Below are positions 39,802 through 51,246 of a stretch of 64,000 bases of DNA, in pieces; position 1 is the first letter of the stretch, and the number at the start of each line of letters is the position of its first letter. Position numbers and translations under genes: made by a program. The stretch is from Amoebidium appalachense (lineage: Eukaryota > Ichthyosporea). The DNA is taken from the NCBI GenBank assembly GCA_963693365.1, contig CAVNZM010000004.1, positions 13,826,001-13,890,000 on the forward strand, in the 5' to 3' direction. The notes below the pieces were generated by a model. The model saw only the letters and a list, made by a program, of their open reading frames with translations. It did not search any database and was not told where the DNA came from.

Positions 39802-40076
39802 CTATGGTCCAGGTGCAGGTGCGGGTGTGTGCCAATCATACTTGTCATAGACGTCAAAGAAGAGCCGCTTGCAGGGGATGTTTGCCCCCAGTTTGGCGCA
39901 CAGAAGGAAGGCCCCCGACAGCTTGCGGTGGAGAGAGTAGGTCTCTGTGAGCCAGGTGGTTAGCAACATGAACATCCCCGCCAATCCTCTCGATTGTCAA
40001 GTACGAGAATGCTGGGGGAGGGGATGGGAAGGAGAGGGTGGGCGGGAAGATAACGGCTAAGGGGTCCGAGAAGGAA

Positions 40077-40121
<45 letters not shown>

Positions 40122-41061
40122 ACCAGGACAGTAAACGGAAGGGGCCGACTCTCGTTAGTCGATCTTTGTCTGCTTTTTCAGCTCTCCTTCTCACATTAGT
40201 TTCTCTCCCCCTCTCCTTCCCCCCCCCCCCCCCCCCCCCCCCCCAAAACACCCCCCCCCCCCCCCCTCCCCCCCTCCCTTCTAGCCATTCACTCTGTTAT
40301 CCCCTTCCCTTTTTCCCCCACCCAGCCCCCCCACACCCCAGCCCTTTCTCTAAAAATTGTACTTCCCGATTTGAAAGGCAAGACCAGGGGATTATGGGCA
40401 AATCTTGCGTGAGGTGGTGTATAAGGAAAGACCCCCGGGCCGGCGGGAAGGGGGGGAGGGAGCGTTGGTATACGGAAGAGAAAAAGTATTGAACAAAGGG
40501 AACAGGGTGTTGGTAGGTGTGTATCGGCTTGTATGTGTGGGTCTTTGCATTTCTTAAAGGGGGGAGGGGGGGGGGGGGGGATCTAATTGTACCCTGAGGC
40601 GGGGGTTTTAGCCTGTGCTTGAGCATGACGGGAATCAGCTTGTGGATGCGCTGGGTCACATGCTGCTTGGAGAAGTCAAACGGCCCATCCATGTTGAAGG
40701 GCTCCCCTGCACGCACACACCATGCATGAGTGGCCATGCATGCACTCGTTCTTATCATGCAATGCTAGCGCCGACCTACTACCACAATAAAGCACACCCC
40801 CCTCTCCCCGGGCAAACGTACCAATAAACTACCACAGGCAGAATTGATCACAGAGCAGACAAAAGCCCGAAAGGACGGCAAGGAAGGGGCCACCACACGA
40901 CCAAGGCGGGGAGAAAAGGGGGGACTGGGAGGGGGGGAGGAGGGGGGAGGGGGGGGGGGGGGGGGGGAGCGGGAGGGGGAGAGGGCAGTAGGGCGCTACT
41001 CACCAAGGATCAGAACAGCCTCGGCATGAGCGTCAAGCATCATCTGTGAGGCACACGTGGT

Positions 41062-41095
<34 letters not shown>

Positions 41096-44000
41096 TTGTG
41101 TGTGCACGCGTATATGGTAGTGTTGGAATGGGGAAGAAAGTTAAGTGCATGTCATGAACCCCCCTCTTATATCCGGAAGGGGCACCAGGTAGCAAGGGAG
41201 AAATGGACGGTGGAGAGGGGACGGAAATGCTGCCCCCCCCCCCCCCCCCCCCCCCCCGGGGACGCCGAACACCCCTGCACCCCGTTCCCTCCTAGCACCC
41301 AACTCTACATCTCCCCCCTGCATTCTGACTATCCTACCTGCAAACAGACCCCAACCAACCAGACACACACACTGACGCCAATGGTCAGCAATGCAGTCCG
41401 GCATACCTGTGACTCGTAGCCTGTCAGGAAGCCAAGCTCCCGAGATGCCTCTGCAGTGTTGGTGCATGTGTTAGCACATATATGTTGACATTGTTTGGTG
41501 TATGTGTTAGCACATATATGATGACATAGTTTGGTGTATGTGTTAGCACATAGTCATAGGGCATTGTTTGGTGTGTGCATTAGCACATAATAATAGGACA
41601 TTGCTCGGCGTATGTGTTAGCACATATACATTGTTTGGTGTATGTGCTATGGGGTGGAAAGGAACAAAATAGAAATATACTACTTTTTTAACGAGATTTT
41701 ATTGGTCAACGGCATAGCAGCCAATGTGCTCATGATCATGATCAATTATGACGTATGTATATATGACGGCGGCTTAGTCAAAAGTTGGCCTTAGAGCTAC
41801 TATCGGGGTTGCACACTATTCGAAAGTAATTTGAAGTACATAAAGCCTTTTTCCTGATGGTAAACAGGCTTTGGGTGCCGAATAAAAAAAAAATTTTTTT
41901 TTTTTTTCGTAGAGCCTTGTAGAGAGTGCGAAGGGTAAATTTAGCCCGGCGTTAGCGCTGCGGCCGCCGCCGGCCGGTCAGTCAGCAAGCGTCCTTGATT
42001 CAATCTGGTCAAATTAACCAATCGCTTAGCCCTAAAAAGTAGTAGTGTTTCTATTTTGTTCCTTTCCACCCCATATTACAAATAATAAGGCATTGTTTGG
42101 TGTATGTGTTAGCACATAACAATAGGGCATTATTTTTAGAAGGTCATGCCACAGCATATGACCTGGCACCCTTACTCATCCAATAGAAAGGAACGTAAAA
42201 TCAATATACTTATCTGGCAATCGGATATGCTTTGTCGCCACATGGCTGTGTTTCTAAGCAGAAACGCACCGTAGTGCTGGGGAGGGCACTAAGTAACACA
42301 AGAGCACACGGAGGCACAGGAACTATCTTTCTTGTCTCCAGCCACATCCCCCGTGCACATTCCCATATGGCATACGTCCCAACTCATTCTTGCAAGCCCC
42401 AGGGTGCCCACATGCCCTTCCCCATATTCCTCCCCCCCCCCCCCCCCCCTCTCCCTCTCCCCCCCCTCCCCCCCTTCCACACACACACACACACACCCTT
42501 CTTTCCCTTACACACACAACACACACGGACGCACCCACCCACCTATGATAGTGTCCTTGTCCCTGTCTGCTGCGGCCTTGATCACGCGGATGTACGAGTC
42601 CACAAAGCTCTTGGGGTAGTCCCTGCTGGCCCCAAAGTCCAACAGCGACAGCTGCACGTGCCCACCCTCAAATGAGCACTAATGCACACGAGAGCCCTGG
42701 CACTGCTGTGGTACTGTGTGTATTTTGTTGCCATGTCTGCTGTGGTACTGTGTGTATTTTGTTGCCATGTCAAACACCCACATGCCCTGGTGTGCACGTG
42801 ATGCTGAGCGTAACCGCAAGGGGAGATAAAGTGCATGAAAAGGAACAAACAAGCATTGCTGCAGAGGCGAGCAAAAAGAACAAAACACACATTACCGTGT
42901 ACGGCGTCACGATGCACACAGCCAATTTGACATACCATCTGAAAACCAGACAACATAGGGGCACGGGGAGGCAAGAGGAGAGTGAATGGACTGGTGTTTT
43001 CATGCATTTGCAGGGGGGAGGGAGGGGGCGGGTGGGGTTTGACAGATTGAAATAGGGAAAGAGGGGGGGAAGGGAAAAGGAGGGAAGGGGGAAGGGAAAG
43101 AGGGACGGGGGGGAAGGGGAGGGAGAAAGAAAGTCGGGGGGGAGGGGGGGGGGGGGGGGGGGTTCGAGAGAGAGAGGGAGAGAGAGAGGGAGAGAGAGAG
43201 GGAGAGGGAGAGGGAGAGGGAGAGGAAGACCAACAGGGGGGCGGGAAGGAGAGAAAAGAGATAGAGAAAGGTAGGGGGGAGTGGGAAAGGGAGTCAGAGA
43301 GGGAGGGGGGGGGGGGGGGAGGGGGGGGGGAGGGAGGGGGGGGGGGGGGGGGGGGGGAAGGAGGGAGAAGATAAGGGGGGAGGGGGGAGGGAGGGAGGGA
43401 GGGAGGGAGGGGGGGGGGGGGGGGGGGGGGGGGAAGGGGGAAGGAAGCAGGGAGGGAAGGAGTGAGGTAGCGGGAGGGAGGACAAGAAGGGAGGGAAGGA
43501 ATGAGAGAGAGAGAAGGGAGAGGGGGGAGAGAGAGAGAAAGAAAGAGAGGGGGGTGGGGGGGAATGAGGGAGAGAGAGCAAGAGCGAGAGACCTTATCAA
43601 TGGCACGGTCGTAGAAGAAGTTGCTCCAGTTGGGGTCTGTCTGCATAAAGCGCCACTCAAACACCTCCCGGATGCACAGCTTCATGATGTGGTATGCAAT
43701 CTGTGCACCACACCACAAGTCAAGGGTAACAAATGGGTGTAGGCATCGATCTCTATGCTATGTGTGCGTTGCAAAAGTCACAACAAGAGATGATAATGAC
43801 CCAATAGGAGAATTCAATCCTGTGGACAACAAAGATTCTTTATAATGGACGGTAAGATGGGTGGCTTTGCGTGCAAATGCTCGTGGTGGTGGCCTCGTGG
43901 CGGGGGGGAGGAGGAAAGGAGTGGGGGAAGCGAGGCTAAGGGAACGAGGGGCGGGGAGGGAAGAGAGAGATAGCGAGAGAGTAGGGAGCAAGCGGGAGAG

Positions 44001-45127
44001 AGGGGAAGGAGAGAGAAGTATAATAGGAACGATATGGTGGCCATATCCCAACGATCGGTTTGTGGGCCTACATATGTGAAGTATTTCTGTGTTTTTTGTC
44101 CCTTAGCCTGTTTTCAAACCCTATTTCACCCCTGTGACTGCGCTAAATCGGGCTAGAGCGAGGCCAGAGCATTGATGGGGAGGGGGAGGAAGAAGCGAGG
44201 AGTTGAAAGAGAGGGAAGAATGCCGCAGTCTGGACAGAAAGGGACCAGAGAATGGATGGAACCGGGCGGTGGGGAGAGTGTGAGAGATTAGACGAGAGGA
44301 GAGGACGGGAGGATGTGAGTTAGACAGGGAGGAATCGAGGGAGGGAGGGAGGGAGGGAGGGAGAATAGCGCACCTTGTTGCGTGTATCCTGGTCCAGCTC
44401 CTGGGCCCTGTCCATGGGCATGCCGTAGACCATCTCCGTGGTGATCACCCGCTTACTGCTGAGAGGCTCGATGACGGCAGGTACTTGGATGAACGGCTCA
44501 TCGTGCAGCAGTGAACTGGGGCAGGCGGTCAGCACACTGCTGCATACTAGTAGCCCATAAAGGGACGGAGACAAGGGTGTGTGCAGCATATGCAGGACGT
44601 TTTCTGAAGGAGGGGAAGGGGGAGGCGAGGGGGGCTTCAGATCCAATATGCTCTGTTGCTTTGCTCTATTCTCATCCCCCCTCCCCTCCCCCCTCTCCCC
44701 TCCGTTGCCAATTACGCTTCTTCTCCGGCTTGCATACAACCACCATTAAAAAACTTGATTCGCTGAGCCCTCCCCCCCCCCCCCCCCCTCCCCCCCCCCC
44801 CCCCCCCCACCCCCCCTCTCCTCCCCTCCCCCGGGGCCACATCTCCCCTAGGACCCCTTTACCCTTCATCCACACCTCCATGCCTACATTCGACGACCTC
44901 TTTCAGACATACACAACAGGCACAGTGCAGATTAAATCTTAATTAAAGAAGTCTTATTGATAGACTCCCATTCAGGTGACGGTCACAAAAAAAAAATCTA
45001 ACAGATGGTCTGGAGCAAGAAAGGCGTATATGTTCGTGTGTGTGTGTGTGTGGCCGAGGGGTGGGTGGGTGGGTGAATCGGTGGGTGGTAGTGGTGGTGG
45101 TGGGTTGGTGGGTTGGTGGGTTTTGAA

Positions 45128-45171
<44 letters not shown>

Positions 45172-46589
45172 TACGCAAATCTCCGATTCATCTCTGCCTC
45201 TCTGATGTAGTCACACTCCAGGAGCAGCTGCATGTGCTGTCAGTCACTGTGCAATAGGCACCACACAGGGAAAGGGGACTCTAATCACACACGGTAGGAT
45301 TAGGGGTGCAAGGAAAGCAAGCGAACGAGGGGAAACGGGTTGCACTCCTTACAAGACACCATATGAAAAACACCAATGCGCAGGTAAGGAGGAAGTGCAG
45401 GGGGAGGGAAAGAGGAAAGGAAGGTGCAAAAAGGGGTCGGTCAAGGAAAGATCATCACCCAATACTGAGCCAAACACACTAACACACACGTTCACACATA
45501 CCCAACCTTCCCCTCCCACCCCACTCCATCCCCACAAAAAAGAAAAAGAAAGAAAGGAAAGAATACACACAACACACACACACGCACACGCACACCTCGT
45601 CTCTGCCAGCCTTGACCGACTGCTCCAAAAACATTCCGTCGGGGAACATTCGAGACATCTTCAGCACCCCCAGAAGCCTGCAACGTTCCCACGGTTAGAA
45701 ATCATGCCAGTAACCAGGGTTAGAAAGGAATGGTAGGAAAAGGAAAGAGGGATGAAGAAGGAGAGAAGGCGAATGTAGTATGTGTATGGGGGTGCAATGC
45801 GGGGGAGGGCGGGGTGGTGGTGAAGAAATGTGTGTGGTCTATAATGGGCGTCCAAAGTGGCAGAAGGTGTGAATGTGATTGTGGTATGTCAGAAGGGGAA
45901 GGAGGGAGCGGGGGAAATAGCGGTGGTGGTGCCCTCCCTTTCCCCCACCCGCTCCCTCCCCCCCCCTCCCCCCCCCCCCCCCACACACACACACCACCAC
46001 CACTCCACCACCACTACCACCCCCCCCCCCCCCCCCCCCCCCTTCTTCTTTCTCGTTTTCTTTTCCTCCCCCCCCCCCCCCCCTCCCCCCTTTAGGAGCT
46101 CTACGTTTTCACGTCGCTGTCGATGCTGTCAGCTATGCCGGGATATTGGATCTTGATGGCTACCTCTCTACCATCGTGCAGCAGCCCCTGATGCACCTGG
46201 AGGGGGGGGGGGGGGGGGGGGGGACGGTCTTGATAAGGGGCGGGACCGGAGAACCCTGTTCAAACAAACACGTAGAGGCAGGAAGTTGCATGTGTTGCAT
46301 CTTACGAGATAATGGCGTGGTCTGCAACCGTACATAGCAAGAGAGTGGTCGTGCCTGTGTTGGGAGCAAGAGGGGAAGATGGCAGCCAGGAAGGAGGGGA
46401 GGGGGAGAGGCGGGTGAAGGGGCAGGGGGGGGGGGGGGGGGGGGACATGCCTGTCCGATTGAGGCAGCAGCAATGGGGACTGGGTTGAATTCCTTCAGAT
46501 GTGTCCGCCAATCAGGACCAAGCTCAGTACGCAGCACACGCTGGGGGGATTGAGGCGTCAGTGAGTGTGCACCAGAGAGAGAGGGGGGG

Positions 46590-46668
<79 letters not shown>

Positions 46669-48115
46669 AAGGAGAGAGAATAGAGAGAGGGAGGGAGGGA
46701 GAGAGAGGGAAGAGAGAGAGGGAGAGGTGTGTGTGTGTTGGGGGGGGGGGGGGGGGGGAAAGAGGAAGGGAAGGAGGGAGAGAGAGAGAGAGAGAGTGAG
46801 AGAGAGTGTGTGTGTGTGTGCGTGTGTGCGTATTTGTGCGTGCTTGTGTGTGTGTGTGTGTGTGTCTGTGTGATCTCTCTTGCGTATCGGTGCAACGGGT
46901 GGGTGAGGGGGGGAAAGGCCTCCCTCTCTGACTTGTGTCTATCCCTGTCCCCACATTCCCCCTCGCCTACCCTGCACTGTATTATAAGGACCCGATCACG
47001 TCTGTGTAGAAACATGATCGTGCATGCTCATATCTGTGTGCATGGCTAGGTGCAGGGGCAGGGGCTGTGCACGTACCTCCATTTGGGAGGTGGGCATGAA
47101 GTCTGCGCTGTACCTCACCCGGTCGAAGATCTGCTGGAACTCGGCCGGCACAAGCGCATTGTCTGCATTGCGTCACTGGTGTTAGAGGGGGGCACGGGGG
47201 GGGGGGGGGGGGGGGGGGGTTGAATGCGTCAAAAAGTACGAAGTACACAAGAACAAACGGATAACACGATGCAGAATGCAAGCCATACATAAAGAGTATG
47301 CATAATAAGCAGAGCCCATCCTCAGGGAGGGCCCACGTCATCCACATTACCCGAGTTTCGACCTATTCACCTCGTTAACGAAACCCAACTCAGATACTGT
47401 TTCACTTGAACATGGGTAGGTCACCCGTCTTGATCAGAGACGAGCAGGGTTGCTTATGCAGGCAAGGGCAGTGGGAAAGGCCGGGGGTTAAAGTTGCAGC
47501 AGTAAGCAGAAGCAAGAAAAATATAGATAGGAACTCAGGAGACGGGGCTTCTAGGAAGCTCCCCCGTCGATACCTAAGTCGATACTTCCCTGGCTAACAT
47601 ACTACACCAGCTGAAAAGAATTAAGTCCCGAAGGCCGCAGAATTCGCAATCAGAGGGGAAAATATGTGATTTGACCCACGCCGCAGGGTAGTAACACGCT
47701 TACTAGGGCGGAACTTTATCGTCTTCGAACGGAAAGCTATGCCCCCGGATGTCAGCCGGAAATATGGTATCACCCATTGCTTTGGGCTTGAAAAAAGCCA
47801 AACCGGTAGTCCGAGTTATGTTACGCCGGCGGGTAACATGCCGCATGGGTTCCAAGGGAGCTGTCGCCAACAGAGCGGTGTGTGCATGCGTGCGCGTAAA
47901 CGCAATGTGTGAAGTGTGTCTATAGCTTTGAAAGGGGGTATGCAGAAGTGGACAGATGAAGTGTGTGGAGAGAAAAACAGTAAGAAGAAAAGTAGACACC
48001 GGTATGTGCAACCCCGCACAACATATGCACACACACACACACACACACACATAAATAAGCGAAGATTACAGGTAATCAACCAGAACAACAAATGACAAGC
48101 AAAACAACAGGCGCC

Positions 48116-48148
<33 letters not shown>

Positions 48149-48152
48149 GGGG

Positions 48153-48247
<95 letters not shown>

Positions 48248-49510
48248 GGCGAGAGAGCGAGAGAGAGAGGGAGAGAGGGGAGAGAGGGAGAGAGGGAGAG
48301 GGAGAGAGAGAGAGAGAAGGTGGGGGGGGGGGGGGGAGGGGGGAGGGGGGAGGGGGGGGGGAGGGGGGGTCTTAGGGATGCTGCAGAATCGTCAGATATT
48401 AGACAAATCGTACCAATACGATCATTCTCTCATATATGTGAGAAGATTGTGACTAACGATGTGCAGAGCTGGTTAAGACCTGTTGAGTGTGCAGAGAAAA
48501 TGGGAGGGGAAGAGGAGGGGGAAGGGGGGGGGGGGGGGGGGGGGGTTTGAATGCGGAACACAGTACGAAGTACGCATACACGATGAGAAGCATGGTGCAG
48601 GACACATGCAAAGGCAAACATTCAACTATGCAGCATCAGCCATGCGCACAGTATGCGTCATAAGCAGAGCCCATCCTCAGGGAGGGCCCAAGTCATCAAT
48701 TGCGTCTGAGTTTCGACCCCTTAGCCCGCGTATATACGACGCTCCAACTCAGACAGCAGCATCAACTGAACTTGGGTGGGTCAACCCGTCTTGATCAAAG
48801 ACGAGCAGGGTTGCTTATGCAAGCAAGGTGAGCAAAACGGTGAAGATGTGTGTGCAAACTAATGCAGTGCAGCGACAAACGCGTGTGCTTACAGATGCAC
48901 GACACAGAGCAACCATGCCCGGTTGCATGGAAGTAAAGATGTCTCCACACAGTGGTCTGTCCTGAAAGGACACCTCTGAAAGAAGACAGGGGGGGTTTGA
49001 ATGCGGAACACAGTACGAAGTACGCATACACGATGAGAAGCATGGTGCAGGGGGGGGGTGAAGTAAGAGAGGGGAGGGAATGTTAGAGTGTCAATAGTCT
49101 CAGGGGACCCTGCAGAGTCGTTAGATATCAGACAAAAACGCACCAACGACCAAGTTCTCCAAGGGGAGAAATGCGTAAAACGGGGGGGGGGGGGGGGGTA
49201 TTAGAACAATATAGAATAGTCATTCACTCTAGCTTGCCCCTTTCACTGTATCCCCATTCCGCCTAACTTACCCCCCATCCATTTTCTCCATCGTTGGTGA
49301 AGAAGAGAGGAGGGGAGGGGGGGGGGAAGGGAGCACAGACCTCCATAATGGAATAGTCTGCCCAGGCGAGAGGTTGGCACTCGCCTCTGCCGTGATTCGT
49401 CGCTCATCTGGTGGTGTAATTAATTTGATTGGTCAGTGCCCACCAAAGGCATGCTTGTTCTCCCCGTACACAGCCAGAGACAATACGTGACTAAAATACA
49501 GCCCCCCCCC

Positions 49511-49543
<33 letters not shown>

Positions 49544-49740
49544 ACACACGCACACACACACACACATGCCAAATACACAACAAAGCCCAACAATAACGTC
49601 TACCTTCCTAAAGAAAACATAAATAATATAAGAGAAAAACGATAAAAACGCCCATCAGGCTTCTCTCCCCACAACCTCCCCTTAGCCTCCCCCCCCCCCC
49701 TTCACTTACCTTAGCTCCCCCATCCCAACCCTCCTTCCCC

Positions 49741-49771
<31 letters not shown>

Positions 49772-49895
49772 ACACCTCCCCTCCCCCCTCCTTCCCCCCC
49801 CACCACCACACGCTCACACGTTTCTTTCTGCTGAACCACGCGGATATGCCACTGCCTACTAAACCCACCCTCATTTACACGCGCTCCCCCCTGAT

Positions 49896-49928
<33 letters not shown>

Positions 49929-51006
49929 ACCTCCTCAACCACCCAACCCAACTTCCACTCCCTCCCTCCCCCACCCCCACACCCCGGGCAGAGTGTAGAT
50001 GGCGGATGAAGGGGGGAGGAAAGTCGGGGGACGGTAACCCTACCCTCAGAAAACTACACGTGCTCCCCCTCCCCAAAGCTCCCTTCCTCTTCCCCCTCTC
50101 CTCACCCCCCTCCCCCAAACCCCCCGGGGGGGGGGGGCAGAGAATAATTGGCTAAGGAGAGGGAGATTGGGAGTCGGGGGAGGGTGGGCAGAGAGACAGG
50201 GAGCGAGCGAGAGAGAGAAACTGCAGCTCTCTGTGGCCTCATCCACCCTAACCAAGTGCAGTCCAACCATCACACATATGAATCGTGGGTCTCCAACGCC
50301 TTCGAACCAGACGGGTAGAAGATCCGAGACATGGGTGGGCTTGGTGGGGGACGAGGGGGGGGGGGAGAGGAGGGGAAGAGGGGGGGGGAAGGGGGGGGGG
50401 GGGAGGGAAGGGGCGGGGGGAGGGGGTGGTTGTACCTTTTGGTCTGTGCGCCTAGTCAGCTGCCCAGTGGTTGAGTCTGTAACTGGTTCTGCATGCACTG
50501 GGCTCATATTCTCGGGATTGTAGGCATGTGTTGAACTCACACCTTCGGACTTCTGGTGTGTGGGTACTTCTAACGGCGCACTAGAATAAGCCTCTGGTTG
50601 GTGTGCTGTGAGGTGGTTAGGTGGTGTTTCCGTGTGTGCTTTTTGTGATGTAACTAGCTTTGTGATGTTAATCGCGCTATCTTCGATTGGTTTTTGCGGC
50701 TGTGGTGGTAATTGTGAAGAAACCTCTTTCTTTGAATCTACCACGTGTTCTTGTGTTGTCTGTGTGTGCAACTTTACGGTCTCTGGCGTGTCTGATAATG
50801 GTGCGATTGCATGTGTGCTTGCTGTTTGTATGGTTGACGATGGATGTTGTTGCTGAGGTGGTGGGTGATGTGCCTGTGCAGTTTCATGTTCGTGTGTGTG
50901 TGTTGGTTGGACATATGAAGGCTGTCTTGTCGACACAAGGTGAAAAATATTTGAGGCAACCCCGCCGGCAGCTTTTGTTGCCGACACGATCACACATGGT
51001 GCCGTA
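39802..51006 (-). CDS. COQ8: COQ8/ADCK3, atypical ABC1/UbiB kinase of ubiquinone synthesis
   Basis: Mitochondrial inner-membrane UbiB-family ATPase/kinase that supports coenzyme Q assembly. Exons found: 50436-51006, 49341-49407, 47077-47162, 46451-46540, 46105-46196, 45596-45677, 45175-45227, 44374-44515, 43593-43700, 42543-42651, 41407-41450, 41004-41043, 40593-40706, 39802-39944; about 579 residues visible. Diagnostic blocks: [25 protein letters not shown], the Ala-rich loop [18 protein letters not shown] (Lys), [26 protein letters not shown] and ETYSLHRKL near the end. All listed junctions agree in phase. The 5'-most exon is long and His/Thr/Pro/Gln-rich and needs an upstream start exon I cannot find. 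Between 49341 and 47162 the exon(s) for about 68 residues, including the family's KxGQ motif, are not visible. The intron after AAASIGQ uses a GC donor. Confidence 0.9.
40080..40119. repeat. poly(dG) tract
   Basis: G run of about 40 nt in the last COQ8 intron; a C run pair follows at 40220-40266 on the same strand. Confidence 0.95.
41460..42135. repeat. 36-37 bp minisatellite interrupted by a MITE
   Basis: Units with TTTGGTGTATGTGTTAGCAC recur at spacings of 36-37 (TTAG at 41471, 41507, 41543, 41580, 41617). About six units precede the insertion at 41650-42073 and one or two follow. Located in a COQ8 intron. Confidence 0.85.
41650..42073. mobile_element. 424-bp Tc1/mariner-like MITE
   Basis: Perfect 26-bp terminal inverted repeats start TGGGGTGGAAAGGAACAAAA, with weaker pairing further in. 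The element is flanked by TA on both sides, the target duplication of Tc1/mariner elements. Joining the flanks at one TA rebuilds a normal unit of the surrounding minisatellite, which confirms the borders. No coding capacity. A degenerate look-alike of one end sits at about 42185-42212. Confidence 0.85.
43125..43590. repeat. G/A-rich low-complexity block
   Basis: Almost pure purine on the plus strand with several G runs; on the COQ8 coding strand it is a 450-nt C/T tract occupying the intron just after the FFYDRAIDK exon. Confidence 0.9.
46574..46810. repeat. (GA)n microsatellite with a G run and TG patch
   Basis: About 90 nt of pure GA followed by GA/GGA mixtures, a G run (46740-46758) and TG units; in the COQ8 intron upstream of the RVLRTELG exon. 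Confidence 0.95.
47220..47466 (-). repeat. tRNA-like intronic repeat, copy C (subfamily 1)
   Basis: Near-identical to 4958-5180 and longer at its 5' end. In a COQ8 intron, sense to COQ8, ending in a C run on the minus strand (47197-47218 as G on the plus strand). Confidence 0.75.
48118..48320. repeat. poly(A) then (GA)n
   Basis: A run (48117-48143), G8, then about 80 nt of GA and further GA-rich sequence, in the COQ8 intron that lacks the expected exon. Confidence 0.95.
48546..48874 (-). repeat. tRNA-like intronic repeat, copy D (subfamily 2)
   Basis: Near-identical to the reverse complement of 7265-7580 over its whole length. In the same COQ8 intron as copy C, sense to COQ8, with a C run at its 3' end. 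The paired arms and hairpins of copy B are unchanged. Confidence 0.75.
48997..49050 (-). repeat. 3' fragment of the tRNA-like repeat (copy E)
   Basis: Repeats the 3'-terminal 55 bases of copy D. With the similarity of 48375-48420 to 49100-49145 it shows a local segmental duplication of this intron. Confidence 0.7.
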
Positions 51007-51213
51007 CTGTGGGTGCGAAGGGGCAGGGTTGAGAATATGACTGGGTCATTTCACCATTGTTGGGGGTCGAGATTATGAGAACATGGGTACAAAGGGGGGG
51101 GGGGGGGGGGGGGGGGGGGGGGAGGGGGGGGGGGGGGGGGGCATGAAGGGATGAATATGACTGGGTCATTTCACCATTGTTGGGGGTCGAGATTATGAGA
51201 ACATGGGTACAAA

Positions 51214-51246
<33 letters not shown>

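Noticed and set aside
42582-43718. 378-codon minus-strand frame, Pro/Ser/Leu-rich
   Set aside because: Reads through G/A low-complexity intron DNA of COQ8; only its first 30-odd codons overlap the real exon 43593-43700.
47703-48050. 115-codon minus-strand frame ending [10 protein letters not shown] as a COQ8 exon
   Set aside because: It contains neither KxGQ nor any other COQ8 block, and its upstream half is CA repeat and plain DNA.
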